DNA of 64,000 bases, from NCBI GenBank assembly GCA_018435605.1, contig JAHDNF010000003.1, positions 310,001 through 374,000 of the forward strand. Direction: 5' to 3'. A model generated the notes under the pieces. That model saw only the letters and a program-made list of their open reading frames with translations, had not been told where the DNA came from and ran no database searches. This DNA comes from a bacterium (lineage in GTDB: Bacteria > Auribacterota > Auribacteria > Auribacterales > Auribacteraceae). Both the position numbers and the translations under genes were made by a program. Below, piece after piece: positions 37,301 to 52,300 of the stretch. The first letter of the stretch is position 1. Each line of letters begins with the position of its first letter.

Positions 37301-40300
37301 AGTGGAAGTATTGCCGCATATGGGACCTGTTGGAGGCGGCACGCCAATCACCATTACCGGTGATAATTTTGTTCAGGGAATGATTTTGTATGTCGGCGAT
37401 ACACCGGCCTTGAACTTAAGCATAGAAGACAAACGTTTGTGCAGGGCTGTAACGCCTCCGGGCGATCCGGGTCCTGCGACTGTTCGGGTAAGAGTGCCCG
37501 GCGATATGGAAGCGTATTTAAACGGAGGTTTCTTGTATGCTATACCTCCGACTCTGGAAAAGATAATACCGTACTGGGGTAGCCCTATGGGCGGTACTGC
37601 GATAAAAATATTCGGAACAGGATTTGTGCCGGGTACTACAGTAAGTCCGGGAAGTGAAATAACAATAGCGGGTGTCGACGTATACAGCATAAATCTGATA
37701 TCCGTAAAGAAGATAACCGCTATCGCTCCTCCGGGTCCGTTTGGTCCGCAGGATGTGATGGTTACGAATCCTGGGTTTGGCGGACCGGGTTTTGATAGAT
37801 TTAAACTTGTAGACGGTTTCGGATATGGGTTACCTTATTTGGGTACAACTAAAGCCGCAAGTTCTGCCGTATCTCAGTTACAACAAGACCCTGCAAACGC
37901 CGGCAAGTTGATTTTTGCGGCCGGCGGTTATTCTGTTGACGGTAACAAGTTCTATTCAAACGGATTGCCGGAAGTCCACGGTTCATTCCGATTGGTGCTG
38001 TTTGATGTGAGCGATTCCCGTGAACCTTATGTAGGCGGTGGATCTTTCACAGGTCCTAATCTGCAAGATTACAAGAAATATCTGGGAATGATGCAATCCT
38101 ACTATGGAGGAGTCGCGGAAGACGGTAGCGGAATCACTACGATGTGTAATTATCACGATGATGGTGCGAGACGCTGGAAAGAAGAACCGCTTATGGCGTA
38201 TAACTTGATGGAAGGCAACAGGGATTCCCGTGAAGTAGTCTATACTCAGAACCTGTCTGGCGACAAACTGGTGCTAGTTGCCAACGGTTTAAGCGGTTTA
38301 ACCATTTTGGATGGAGAAGACCCTGTTTCTGCGCCTGTTATAGGCAGGGAGTTCGGGTTTGGATACGGAATGTACGACGCTCGTATGGGCAGTTCGTCCG
38401 GCGTGTATGCTCTTAATGTAAAAACTGTTAACAATCTTGCGTATGTAGGTTTGGCATACAATATAAGCGATGTTCCTTCACATAGCTACTGCCAGAGTTT
38501 GAGACCTCCGCAGTCATGGTATATCCACGGCGTACCTTCTCCGACACCTGGTTGTGATCCTAAAGGATCCGGCGGACCGTTGTCGATGGTGGATTTCAGT
38601 GTTAAAAATGATCCTGTAGTGGTAAGAAATTTTGATATCGACCGCACAGCGGCATACGGCGGAATTTATGGTGGAGACTGGGGTGATATACAAGAGTTGC
38701 TCAACGATTTATTTGGAGGCGGGTTCAATACCGCGTACGAGAGTCCGACAGCTATCGTATTGAAAGGCGATAAATTGTTTATGACTACCGGTACCATAGG
38801 GTTGACCCCCGGACGTACAAGGTTGGCGCTAACTGATGCAAAAGGAAAAGCTGTCGGAAGCGAACCGCATCTTGATCCTTCATTTATGAGTATTAAAAAT
38901 GAATTTCCGCCTGATTTTCCGGGCAGTATGTATTGTCCTCCGTGGGATTACAAAGGATCGTTTAAAATATTCGATGTGAGTGGCACTGTTCCCGTTGAAT
39001 TGTCTACCGTGGAATTTGCAGATCATGGAACCGGTTTGGAAATATACGATCATTACGCATTCGTCAACGAATTAAATAAAGGTATATACATTTACGATAT
39101 AAGCGATCTGACTAATCCTCAGCTTGTCAATACCGTAAGATTGACGACATGGGATATGCATGTTCCCGGGTCTCCGTATCGGTTTGAGATCCGCGGCAAC
39201 TTATTGTTCGTCGCGGCAAAAGCCGGCAGTGTGCAGGTATTTGATATTACTGATCCTGAGAATCCTCGGGTTGTCAGCGCCGGTAACACGGAATACGCCG
39301 CTGACGTGACTATCGTAGAAGATAGCGCCGTACTGGCTTCGGTAGAAAAGGGTGTTATAATTCTATCCACTCCGTTTACCAATGTAAGGGAACAGTATCC
39401 CGATTTCAACCAGTTAGTGCCTATAGGTATTCCTGAAATATGGATTAGGTTTAACCGTAATGTAAACCCTGCGTTCATCACAGCCAACCATTTTAAAGTA
39501 TGGTATGAAGATGAATATAGCAATAAGGTTTATGTGACAGGTACTATCGCCACACGTCAGGACGATATGTTCCCAACCGGTCCTGAATATGCGTCATTGT
39601 TGTTGAACGAACCGCTTGTGCCTAACAAGACATATTATGTGTGGTTGAGTTCGGAAATTACCGATCAGGAAGGCGGTAAAATGCTTATGGAATATAATTC
39701 CAAGTTTTATACCGCGCCTCTGGGCGTAACACAGCCTAAGATTGTGTCAATCAATACCAACGTAACCGATCCGACCAAGCCGGTTGCGTATCTTGCTACT
39801 ACTGAAGGCGGAACCATTGTCGGTATATACGGTGAAAACTTTGAACCGACCACCAAAGTATATATAGCGGGCATGCCAATCAATCCGGCGAATGTAGCAT
39901 ACATTAGCCCGACAGAACTGCATGTGATTGCCCCGCCGATAGCGGAAGCCGGATCGGCATCTATAAAGGTAGTCAACAGCGGTACTTATCAAGGTCAAGA
40001 AGTAAGCCTTGAAGATTTGTTGATGGGTGTTTTAATTTATCTTGATCCTCTGGTTGAAGAAGTTTTGGCTATTAACCCGACCGGCGGCCGCATGGAAGGC
40101 GGTATCAAGATTGATATCGGTGCGGCAACTAGATGTATCGCCCCGGGAGCAAAAATAGAGTTTGTGTCGTCGCAGGTATTTTTCGAGGGAATGGTAGAAG
40201 GTCTTGAAAGCGATATAAACAGCCTAAATCGCGCGATTACACTGACACCTATGCCTGATTTTCCAGGTCTTGTTGAAGTATGGGTGGTAAATCCGAATGG

Positions 40301-43300
40301 CGATCGTGCAATGGCAGGCATTTTCTCGTATGATTTACCTCCGGACGATATCATTGATTTACCTAGCTTCCCGCCGAGATATGCAAGCGACATGAAGATA
40401 ACCGGCTCTATGGTTAAGTCGTTCTTTGATGAAAAATTGTATTTGACAGTACCTAAACTAGATACATCAAATAAAAAGTTGACCGGATACGATTTGCCTC
40501 CGCATGTGGAAGTATTCGATATTTCCATTCCGATCAGACCTATCCGCGAAGCTATATGCGAATTGCCGGACAGGCCGCTCGGATTGGATGTTGTGGACAA
40601 CCTGATTTACGTAGCGTGCGATACGGCCGGTATGATCGTAATCGATGCGTTTAATCTGTCAAAATCATTTGTTGTGGATCAGGTCCCGACATTCGGTAGC
40701 GCTACCGGAATTAATGTTCAGGGCAATAAAGCGTATGTATCGGTATACAATTCTCTTTCACCTAACGACAGTTATATTCAGGTGGTAGATATAGATACTC
40801 CCGAACTGAACACTCTTAGAAAGATAACGATTCCGGGTAATCTGCGTGATATAAAAGTAGTCGGTGAAACATTGTTTATCCTTGAAGCAGGCGGTGCTCA
40901 GGGCAGGGATATATTCTTCAAGATATACGATATGAACGGAAATCTTCTTAAAACACCGTTGAAAATAGGTACGGAACGAGGTATCCCAAGTCAGAGTGCT
41001 TACACTATACAGGATATAGTAGATTACAAAAGATTAAAGGTAATGGGCGGATTGGCTTTTACAGTCATCAACGAACAGTTGGCTGTAATTGATGTTTATC
41101 CTGAAGACGAGAACAACCCCGGCGTAATATTGTCGCCAAAGATCGAATATTTTGCCGGTGTTGCCGGCGCTATGAGCGGTGTTGAAATAAAGGGATCGAA
41201 TGCGTATGTGAGCGCCGCTCATATTAATATTGTAAATATTCCTATAGTTAACGTAGTCGGCGTTGAACCGGCTGTCGGCGCTACGGTTGATGTTACCAGT
41301 CCGATTAGGATATATTTCTCACGGCCTATAAATCCTGAGACTGCTGTAAACACATCGTTACAGTCTACACCTAATCCGGACAGCGATACTGTACAACTTT
41401 ACAAGAAAGACACAAACGGCCAGTGGCAATACGTGCCCATGGCATTCAAGCCGGATCTTGCTGGGTATCCTGTGCAGTTTACCGACCGTGCGTCGTTTAT
41501 AGAGATATTACCCGGTAGCGGTGAACTGGCGAGTGGCTCGGAATACATGGTACGCGCGACAACAGGGTTGCGAGACATTAGAGGCGGCAGTTATTATCTA
41601 ACAGCTGATTTTACCAGTACTTTCCTGACAGCGCCAAGTTCGGAAGACAGAATGCCTACTATAACCAGTTCTACGCCAAGATATTTGTTGCCGGAAGGCG
41701 GTAATCTGCTTACTATAAGGGGTTTTGATTTTGTTGCAGGATCCACTGTAACCATAGGCGGAAGGGTAGCTACCGATGTAAATGTATCTGCCGACGGAAC
41801 TACTATAACCTGTATAGCCCCACCGCTGGGCAACAGAAATTATGGTGCCGCGCCTTTGAAAGTCATTACGCCGAACGGTCTGGTCAAATCGCTGTATGCC
41901 GGATTTGTGTTTATTCCGCGCATTACGATTAAATCGATCACTCCGAATACAGGTAAGGCTGAAGGCGGTAATTTCGCGATTGTTAAAGGTAACGGTTTTA
42001 TTCCCGGAACAACAGTTATATTCGGTGTGAATGTACCTGCCGAAGCGGTACAGATAATTAATCTTAACACTATACGCCTTATTGTTCCGTCAGGCGAATA
42101 CGGCCCGACCGATGTTACTGTGAGTGTTGCCGGTTATTCTGATGTATTGCCGGGCGGGTACACATATAGTATCCTTACTTATCCTCCGCAGATTAACCTT
42201 GGTCCTGTCAAATATGTTAAGGGCGAAGGCAACCTCGCTATAGCGGGTATAGACAGCAGTCCAGGTAAATTCACGTTGCTGGATGTCAGCGAACCGCTTG
42301 AACCACGTGAAATCGGGCGTGTCACATTACAGAATGGTTCTGCAGTTGGTACCATGGAAGATTTTAGAGTAAACGGCAGATACGCATTTATCGCCGCCGG
42401 CGTAGCAGGGTTGTATATTGTGGATATATATTTACCGGCAAATCCGAATGTCTTGGAACGAATTCGTGTAAGTCCTTATCCGTCATGCTTGACTGCCGAT
42501 GCGACTGCGCAGTGGGTAATGGCCGGTTACGGTAACAAGACACTTCGTGTTTATGATTACACTATGTTCTCCAACAGTATTCTTGTAAAAGAAATCAGCA
42601 CGGAAGGAAACCCGTATAAATTACGAATTGCCAAAGAAGTAGCGTTGGTAGCTATGCAGAAGAACAACGGTGAGCATGTCATTAAGATATACGATTTACG
42701 TACGTCTCAATTTAATGTTATCAGCGAGGTTACGCTTGCCGGTAAAGCATACGATATTAAAGTATTCGGCAATCTGGCATACGTTGCGTGCGGATCTACT
42801 GTTCAGGTAATAAGTTTTGCGGCACGTGATCTGCCTATTACTATGGGTTATATTACTCCGCAACGTATCGGCAACCGTGTAAACGATATAACTGGCGTTG
42901 ATGTAGTTGGTTCAGTTGCGTTTCTTGCATGCGGTGAAGGCCAATTACAGATACTCGATATCAGTGACCTTAAAAATGTGAAGATGATCAATTACGGCGG
43001 TGTAGACGGCAAGGCGATATCTATATCTCTGGATGTTGATACGGCATACGTCGGTACGGATTACAATGGCGACGGTACGGTTGTTATATTGCCTATACGT
43101 ACGGCAGGCGTATTGAAAGTAGAGCCAGGATATCGGGATAATGTTCCGGTTACTACTGATGTGAAGTTATATTTCACGACATTAATGCATCCGGATACAA
43201 TAAGTACGGATTATTTCTACATCTTTAATATGGCTACAGAACAAATAGTGCCAGCAAGTATTCTCAATACTACGGTAAGAACAGGAACGCTTTTGATTTT

Positions 43301-46300
43301 GACGCCTATTAATCCTTTAGTGGCGGATCAGTCTTACAGAGTGGTTGTTACTACTGATATCAAGAATCTGCAGGGTGTAGGTCTCGGGTCTCCGTTTACA
43401 AGTATTTTTACTACGGCGACTGTATCGAATACTATGCAACCGAAAATTCAAAATATAGATCCGGTATGGGGGCTTGCTGAAGGCGGCGATACTGTTGTCA
43501 TAACCGGAAGTAATTTTGTCAATGGCGCAGTGGTTAAGTTTGGCGGACAGCCGGCGCTCAACGTACAGATCACGGGATCAGGTAGCAGAATCGAATGTAT
43601 AACACCGCAGAATATACCGGGTCCGTGTGCGGTTGAGGTTATTAACCCTGGACAACTGAGTGATTGTGTTCTTGCGGCGTTCAACTATTTGCCGGATCCT
43701 ATACTTACCAGTATTTCGCCTACACAGGGCAGTTATTACGGAAATACCGATATAACATTGAACGGCTCACAGGGATTTTTCCCGGGCTCAGTGGTTAAGT
43801 TCGGTAATATGCCTGCAATGAGTGTAACTATCAACAGCTTTACGCAGTTGAAGGCCACCACACCGCCGGCAGTGCTGATAGGAGCTAAAGATGTTTCGGT
43901 GACTACCCCGGGCGGCGCTATGGGGACAGGTTCTACCAGTAAACTTACGAATGCATATAACTTCATCATTCCGACATCAGGCAACTATAATGACCAACTG
44001 GTCGATGTAGAAGTTGATGAGTACAATGCCTATACACTTAGAAGCAGTCAGAACAGATTGGTTATCTACAGTGTGTTGGCTTACGACAGCCCTGTGCCTG
44101 TAACAAACGGTACGCTAGCACTTAATGGTACGGTATCCAGCCTCAAGAAATTTAAAGACAGGTTCCTTGGTATTATAGCCGGCGGAAAACTTAATATTGT
44201 CGATGTGGAATCTGTGTATACACCACAATTGAGGGCTACACTTAATTTAACTGCTTCCGGCACTATTCTCGATTATGATCAGGTAGGCGATTATATTAAG
44301 GTGTTGACCGGTTCATTGGGATTAGTTACTGTGGATATGGATGTCGAGAATACTATTAATCAGTATGGTAGTCCTGTACGAAATGTTACCTTGTCGGTAG
44401 TCGATCAATTCAAACCGGATCAAGGTGCGTTGCAGAAGTTTGTTTTCTGCGATGATCGTTTGGTAACTATCAACAGAATAAACAGCGTAGATCATCTTGA
44501 AATTCGCGACCGTAAAACACGCGATTATCCGTTATTAGGCCGTCAGGCAATTGACGGTACGGTAAATAAGATGATTGTTGACGGAAACAGAGTATACCTA
44601 TCGACATCTAAAGGTGTACAGATTTATGATGTCAGCAATCCTATTTTTATGGTGCGTGTGAAACATTTGTTCACTACAACCAATATTACGAATATAGTGT
44701 ATCGTCCGGGCTTGCTGTTCGTGCAAAACGGCAACAATATTTATATATACGACGTAACGAACCCTGCAAACGCTCGATGGATAACCTATTACTACACCAC
44801 TTACATAAGCGATTTTACAGTGGAAAACGGAATAATTTACGTTGCCAGATCCTCTTATGGATTTGATAGCGCGCTAATTCCTTTTAATTCCGTTGTAAGC
44901 CTTGAACCGGTTAACGGTGAAATTATAAAGCGCGATACACTGATTAAGGCGACTTTACCGTCGCTTTTACAAGATCCGTTATTGGTGTCCACGACAAGTG
45001 TTTCCGTGTATAAAGGCGGTATTTTAGTACCTTCCACAACCGGTTTTGTTGAATCGGAGATTATTGTTAACTTGAACGATCCAATAGATCCGTCATCGGA
45101 ATATGAAATTCGCGTTGATCTTGCAGATACGCATCTGGACGGCGATGAGCGCAACGGCGCCTTAAAGTCGATATTTAAGACAACTGCCAGAGTAAACCGT
45201 ATTCCCGAACTTGAGGTAACATCCGTAACTCCGCATATAGGTACGCCTATAGGCGGCGATATAGTTACTATCAACGGTACAGGATTCCTGGTTAAAGACG
45301 GCAACGACGATGTTATTTCGCAGGTAACAGCTGTATACTTCGGTTCGCAGTCTGCGGTAATCGAGTATATTTCGGAAAATGAAATTGGTGTCAGGACACC
45401 TGCGATCGGTAAAGAAGCCAGCGTGGCAGTGAGAGTCAACGCCAGCGATGCCGCTTCGTATATAGCCTATGATGCGTTTATTTATCGCGGTCCTATGGCA
45501 GTATCGTCGATTTCGCCCACAATCGTGCCTGATATAGGCGGAGTAACCGTGACAATTCAAGGTAGCGGGTTCACACCAGATTCGAAAATATATTTCGGCG
45601 ATGATGAGATTTCGGTCAGCAACTTTGACAGTGATATGCAGTTGCGATTTACATCTCCGGCACGTCCGATAGGTTTTTATAATTTCACCATAGTAAAACC
45701 ATTCGACGATCCTATAACTATTCCTAACGGAATCGAAGTACGCGACCTTACGAAACCGACGGTTGTTTCAAATCAATGTCTGCCTGCTTCAGGTAATTCT
45801 AACGTATCGATAAATACGACTGTAAAAGTGGTATTCTCAGAACAAATACCGCACGATGTCTTGACACCGGATAACTTATCCATCAGATTAGGTTCTGCAT
45901 CCGGAGTACCGGTGGCATGGACTGAGATAAGTTATACAGGAACTTCAATTACCGTCCAACCGAATGAACCGTTGACGGACAGTTCGTCTTATCATGTGGT
46001 GTTGACTAGCGGTATTACTGATATGAGCGACAACACACTGAATCCTGTTTCATATTCTTTCACAACAGAAGATAGGACAAAGCCGGTTGCTATGGTGCTC
46101 AATTGGGATACCAATGCGGAGTTTACAAACGGCCAGTTGTATTACAGCGGTATGCAGATTCGTTTGAAGCACTATGCGACAGATAATTACTCAGGAATCA
46201 GGACAAGAACGCTGACATACACGATAAATGGACAGACACAGAGCCTTACCGCTTCGACTAGCGCTATCCCTCTTACTATACCTAATGTTAACAATGAGGC

Positions 46301-49300
46301 AGATCTTGTGTTGATGGCGCAGGCTGTTGATATGTCCTACAATGTTTCCGAACCTTATTATGTTACATTGACCATACAGGAATCGCCGGCTCCGGAAGTG
46401 ATTATATCTGCTTTACCCGCATCTATGAGCGAAGGCGATACTTTGATGGTTGACGCTCAGGTTACTTCATATTATCCGACAAGCAAAGTTGAATTCTATA
46501 TAGCAGGAGTAAAGAATAATCAGATAACACCTCCATCAAATACTTATACTAATGTATATTCATTCAGCTACAGATTGCCGTTTACGGATGAAAATTTTGA
46601 TATGGAAGTCAAGATTGTTGCTGTGGATACTTCAGGCAAGAGCACTACGGTATCTCATATGCTTACAGTTACCGTAGACCAGATGCCTCCGACAGCTACT
46701 ATTATATCGCCTTTGAACGGTTCTAATGTTCTTGAAGGTATAAAATTGCCAATCGTATTGAATGTGATGGATAATATAGGTATTTCGGAAGTCAACCTGA
46801 AAATCAATGATCAGTTGCAGACACCGTTGACCGAACCGCCTTACATATTCAATTATACAGTCAGTCAGGTGGATGACGACGGATCGTTAGTCCGTCTTGA
46901 GGCATGGGCATTTGATATGGCTTCGAATGTTAGCATACATGATTTTGTTACATTCTCCATATTAAACGATCTTGAAATACCGCAGGTAAACTTTGTTTCA
47001 CCATTGCCTGGAGAAACTTTCCTTGAAAACCGTGTTATCCAAATCGAGGTTGATGCGCAGGATAACGGAGCAATCGCGAAAGTGGAATTGCTTGATTCGA
47101 ATAATGATCCGATAGCGCAATTGACAGAACGTCCTTTTATATTCGATTACACGACGCCTTACGTTGAAGCAGGTATTGTTCCATTGGAATTGCGTGTACG
47201 CGCTGAAGATACCGGCGGCAACCAGAGCATGATACAATCATTGAATTTAAACGTAAGCGCCGATATGGATGCGTTAACGGAAATGAACCTTGTGGTATAT
47301 CCTAACGGTTCAAAAATAATATCCGGTTCTACAGTAGAACTGCAATTGATAGACGAATCGGACGATATAGATGTAGATGATTCGTCGATAGAAATATATA
47401 TCAACAGTACACTGCTAGAGACGCTTCCCTATAGCGCTGAAGTCTATAAACTGATAGTACCTGCAGTGACGAGCGGTACTGATCAATTGAAGATCAAGGC
47501 TGTTTTAAAAGATGTTTCTGCAAATATTCGCGAAATAGAAAAAGTTTATACGGTAATACGTGCAACTTCAACTCCGGCATCGCTTTATCCTGTTAATGAT
47601 AATGGATCCGATGTTACGGTTCGCTCGACTACCGCGTATGTCAGTGATGCTGAAAACGGCTTGATTTTGCTTGATGTGTCCGATCCGTCATCGGTAACAA
47701 TGAAATCTATTATTGCTACCAACGGATACTCCAAATCGTCGCAGGTGTTTCAAGATACCGCTGTCGTTGCCGATATGTTTGAAGGACTTAAGGTAGTAGA
47801 TGTTGCAGACGAATCTTCAGCTGAAGAAATTGCTACAGTTGCTTCACTCAAGAAAGCGTATGACATGGTATTTAACGGATTTAAAGCATACGTAGCTGAC
47901 GGCTCGTATGGTATTAAGGTATTTTCAGTTGACGGATCAAGTACAACATTATTGCATACTTATCCGGTGTCTGGAGTTGTAACAAGGCTTGCCGTCACAG
48001 GTAAGTATCTTATTGCCGGTTACGAGGAAGGCAAAGTGGTAGTTATGGATATAAGTAACCCTGTAGAGCCGGTGACACTATCAGAATTGACATTTGATGC
48101 CGCGGTCAATGACATTGATTTACTAAATCAGACGGTTTATGTGGTACTCGCAGATGGAACTATAGTTAAACTGCAATTGAATTTGAGTACCGGAAATATC
48201 CAGTATGTGAAACATATAAGTGATTCAGTAATAAGTTTCAATAAAATCGCTATAAGCGGAAACTTGATTTTTGCCGCTGAAGAAAACAAAGGCTTGCTGG
48301 TTATAGATGCGACTAACGATGAAGTTATCGGGCTGTATTCGGGATCAATGCTTACATCGGTTGCAGTAGAAGGGTCGCGTGTATATTATATCGATATGGC
48401 TGAGGCGATGCTCAAGATGGTTGACATCACTTATGCAGGAGTATCCGTGCCGATACTCACATTGAATGCTCCTTCCACGGCAAGTTTCGGCGGGACATTG
48501 GCAGTTCAAGTTACATCCAATAGTTCTATAGCGGCTACTTTGGGTATAAAACTGGATGGAAAATTAGTTGTTACCGCTGATGTTTTTGATTTGCCTACCA
48601 ATATCCGTATACCGGCAGAGTACCTAACCGGATCAACCGTTGCAATTAGCGGGACATTAAGGGATATAGGCGGTAATGTACGCGAAACTACAGCTCAAAA
48701 CGTGACTATAACTGCAGACGGATCACTTCCTCAACTGACACTGCATACAGTAGCGCAAGCTTACGAAGGAAGTTTTATAGATGTAGTAGCTACTGTTGTT
48801 GAAGATGTAGCTATCAAGGAAGTTCGTTTTGCTGTCGACAGTGTGAATGCCGCCGTGGAAACTACTTATCCGTATGTTTTTAAACGCATGCAAGTACCGG
48901 CATTTGCCAACTCTACAGTAACTATTTCGGCAGTTGCCGAAGATATGTCCGGTAACATAAGTTCGGTAGCGACGGCTGTCGTAACAATACTTCAGGATAC
49001 TTCATCATTACGTCCTTCTGTATCTATTACGTATCCGACCAACGGCATGGGAGTAATGGAAGGCCAGAGAATCCTCATTCAGGCACAAGCCTCGGATGAT
49101 GACGGACAAATCAAAGGCGTTCGTATGGGATTGCGTACGGAAACATATGAACTTGAATTTCCGATGTTGCAAGTACCTCCATACGAATATCTGTTCACCG
49201 TACCGCAGATAGGTAATGAACAGCTAGTACCAGCCACTATATGGGCGGTATCTGTTGATAATGCGGGTAACGAAAGTATCGAGTTTGAAACGCTGATCAA

Positions 49301-52300
49301 CATTGTTCCGGATACGCTCAATCCTACGGTAACGGTTGTACGTTATCCTGCGGCGTCAAAAATAGTGGGCGGTACGATGTTGCGTTATGAGTTGACCGTA
49401 TCGGATAACCGCAATATATTTAACACCATAGTTTGGGTGACAATAGACGGTGTTGAAGTAAAACGATGGGTATTCGACGACCTGCAAAAACAAATTTCAT
49501 ATACCGTTCCTACAGATGTGCGCGGCAGTCAACTTGGTCTTCACAGTATAACAAGCGACTGGTCTGGCAATACAACTACAAAAAGCTACAATTACAGCAT
49601 AGAGCCTATATTCAGCTTAATGCCTCCGGTATCTCTATTTAATGTAGGTCCTATGTATGACGCTTTTATTTCCGGCAATACGTTGTATGCCGCGTGCGGT
49701 ACATCAGGATTGGTGCTATTTGATATGGAAACGGATACCATAATCAAAACTATTAACGTTACTGCCTACTCTATAGCAAGAAAGAACGATCTGCTGTTTA
49801 TTGGTGGTTCTACGTTGATTCGTGCATATAGAATTGACGAATTGTTCAATGAAACTTTACTTGATACTTTTAGTATTGCAGGCAGAGCGGTTCAGTTATC
49901 TATATATGCGAATGATCTTCTTGCGGCGCTGGCAGGTACTAATGCCGTGGTAGTAGATATTAATAATCCGGCTAATTTGACAGTCCGTTCGACACTTGCA
50001 AACACCAGCAATGCTGGAGGAATTACCGCGGATGCGCAAAATATATATGTTGCTTGCGGCAGTTTGCGTGTATTCAATAGATCAACTTTAGCTCAAACAA
50101 GCAATTTTACATCCGGTTTAACGGCTAGAGATCTGTTGGTTATCGGTGGAGTTGCTTATGTTGCCAACGGAGCAAACGGATTCCGTGTAGTAAAGTCTAG
50201 CGACGGCTCATTGATCGGTAGCGCTAATTTTGGTTTCACTCCGCAACGTATAATGAAGTTTGGATCTTACGTATTGCTAAGTTGTGAAGAAAAAACGCTT
50301 GCTTTGTTTGATATAATTGATCCTGCAAGCCCATCTTTTATAGGCGCTATACCTAATGCGGCGAACGGGGCTGGTTTAGCGATTGCACAAAAAGTTATAA
50401 TCACTACACTTACATCAGGCACGACGGTTGAAATTCCGATAGAAGGTGCTATAGAGAGCGAGCTTTTGGCTTATTATGAAACTTCCGGAGAAGCGAAAGC
50501 CATTGATATTTCAGGTAAATATGCTTATGTCGTAGGACCATCGACCGGGTTGAATGTATTTGATATCACCGTGGCAAATAAACCGATTTTAGTTTGCGAC
50601 AGGGAAATAGACGGAGCTCTTAAGGATATTGAGGTTGAAGGCAGGTTTGCTTACATAGCCAATGATTTTGTAGGATTACAGGTATTCGATATAAATACTC
50701 CTTCAAATGTTTCGCTGAAAACATCGATAAATAATTTCGGTGCTGTAACCAGTATCACCTATGATGAAGGTAAACTCTATACTACAGGCGGCGCTATAGG
50801 TATATGGCAACCTGCTTATTATAATGGTTCTACATTTGTCAAACCGGCATTCTTGGGTCAATTCCCGACACCCGGAGATAATTTGAATGTTGATATTGTT
50901 GGTACAACAGCTTATGTTGCGGATGGATTGTTGGGGTTGCAGGTTATCGATTTCAGTAATCTTAGCAGTGTAACGACAATAAAAGCGATTGCTCCTCCAG
51001 AAGGTAAATCCGTATGGGATGTTCTGGTATATGAGGAACAGAACGTGGCGTATACTGCAGTTCACGCTTATGGCATTCAGGTTGTGGATTTATCAGATAG
51101 TTTGAATCCAGCATCTGTGAATACCATTTTGACATCGGATGCCATTAAATTGCACAGAGACGGAAATAACCTGATAGTTGCATGCGGTATATATGGTATC
51201 AAGGTGTTTGATTTGAGCGATCCGCTCAATCCGAGATTGATAGATACGTTTGATACTCCTGATTATTGCACAGGAGTCAGCGCGTACAGGAATGTAGTTT
51301 ATGGCGCTGACGGATATTCCGGTTTACAAATAGGTATACTGCCTATAGATGAAGCGCATCCTTATGCGTCGCTTACCGCGGATACGCCATATTTTATGGG
51401 CTATCGCGCTGAATTCGGCGTAACGGCAAATGTTTATGATCCGTTTGGTGTTGTCGCAGTAAATTATTATCTTGATGGGAAACTGATTGCAACTGATGTA
51501 CGCGAACCGTTCGATTTCAGGGCGGTTAGTCCGATCAATTTCGGGATAGGCAAGGTGTTCTCTGTGACCGCAAAGGCTATAGGTCTTAACGGCAACGAAA
51601 TACTGAGCAATTCGGTTTCATTCCAGATACTGCCTGCGATCGGAAACTTGCCTCAGGTATCTTTGTTGTCTCCGCAGGATGAGTATGTATCGGAAGGAGC
51701 TTTGGTATTTATATCTGTTTCCGCAAGTGATAAAGAAGATACGCCATACGTTCAGATATTCGTAAATAATAATCTGATCAGCACCATATATGATGCGCCA
51801 TACCAGACCAATATTACCGCTCCGCTGGTTGCGCAGGACGAAGATATGGTAATTATGGTAAAGGCATTTGATTATGCGGGCAATATGGCGGAAACAAGCA
51901 AGACTTTAACAGTTAAAAACGACACTATACCGCCTACGGTTTCTATAACACAACCTGTAGATATGCAACAAGTTACCGAAGGTAAAAATGTAGTTGTTAA
52001 TGCGTTGGCATCTGATAATCTTGGCGTTAAGAAGGTTGATTTCATTATGGATGGCGAGACTGTAGCCGTCGTGTATTCATCTCCATATCAGTACAACTAT
52101 CGAAGTCCGTTTGTACAAAGTGAAGAGACAAAGACAATCAGTGTAAAAGCGTATGACTTTGCCGGCAATGTTAGCGCGGAATATTCCCGTACTTTTGTTG
52201 TCGTCAATGATCAGGCTCCGGTCGTTAATATAACTTCACCCACTCACGGAACTCAATTGGTAGAGAACAGATCGCTGACGGTTTCTGCGAATGCTTATGA

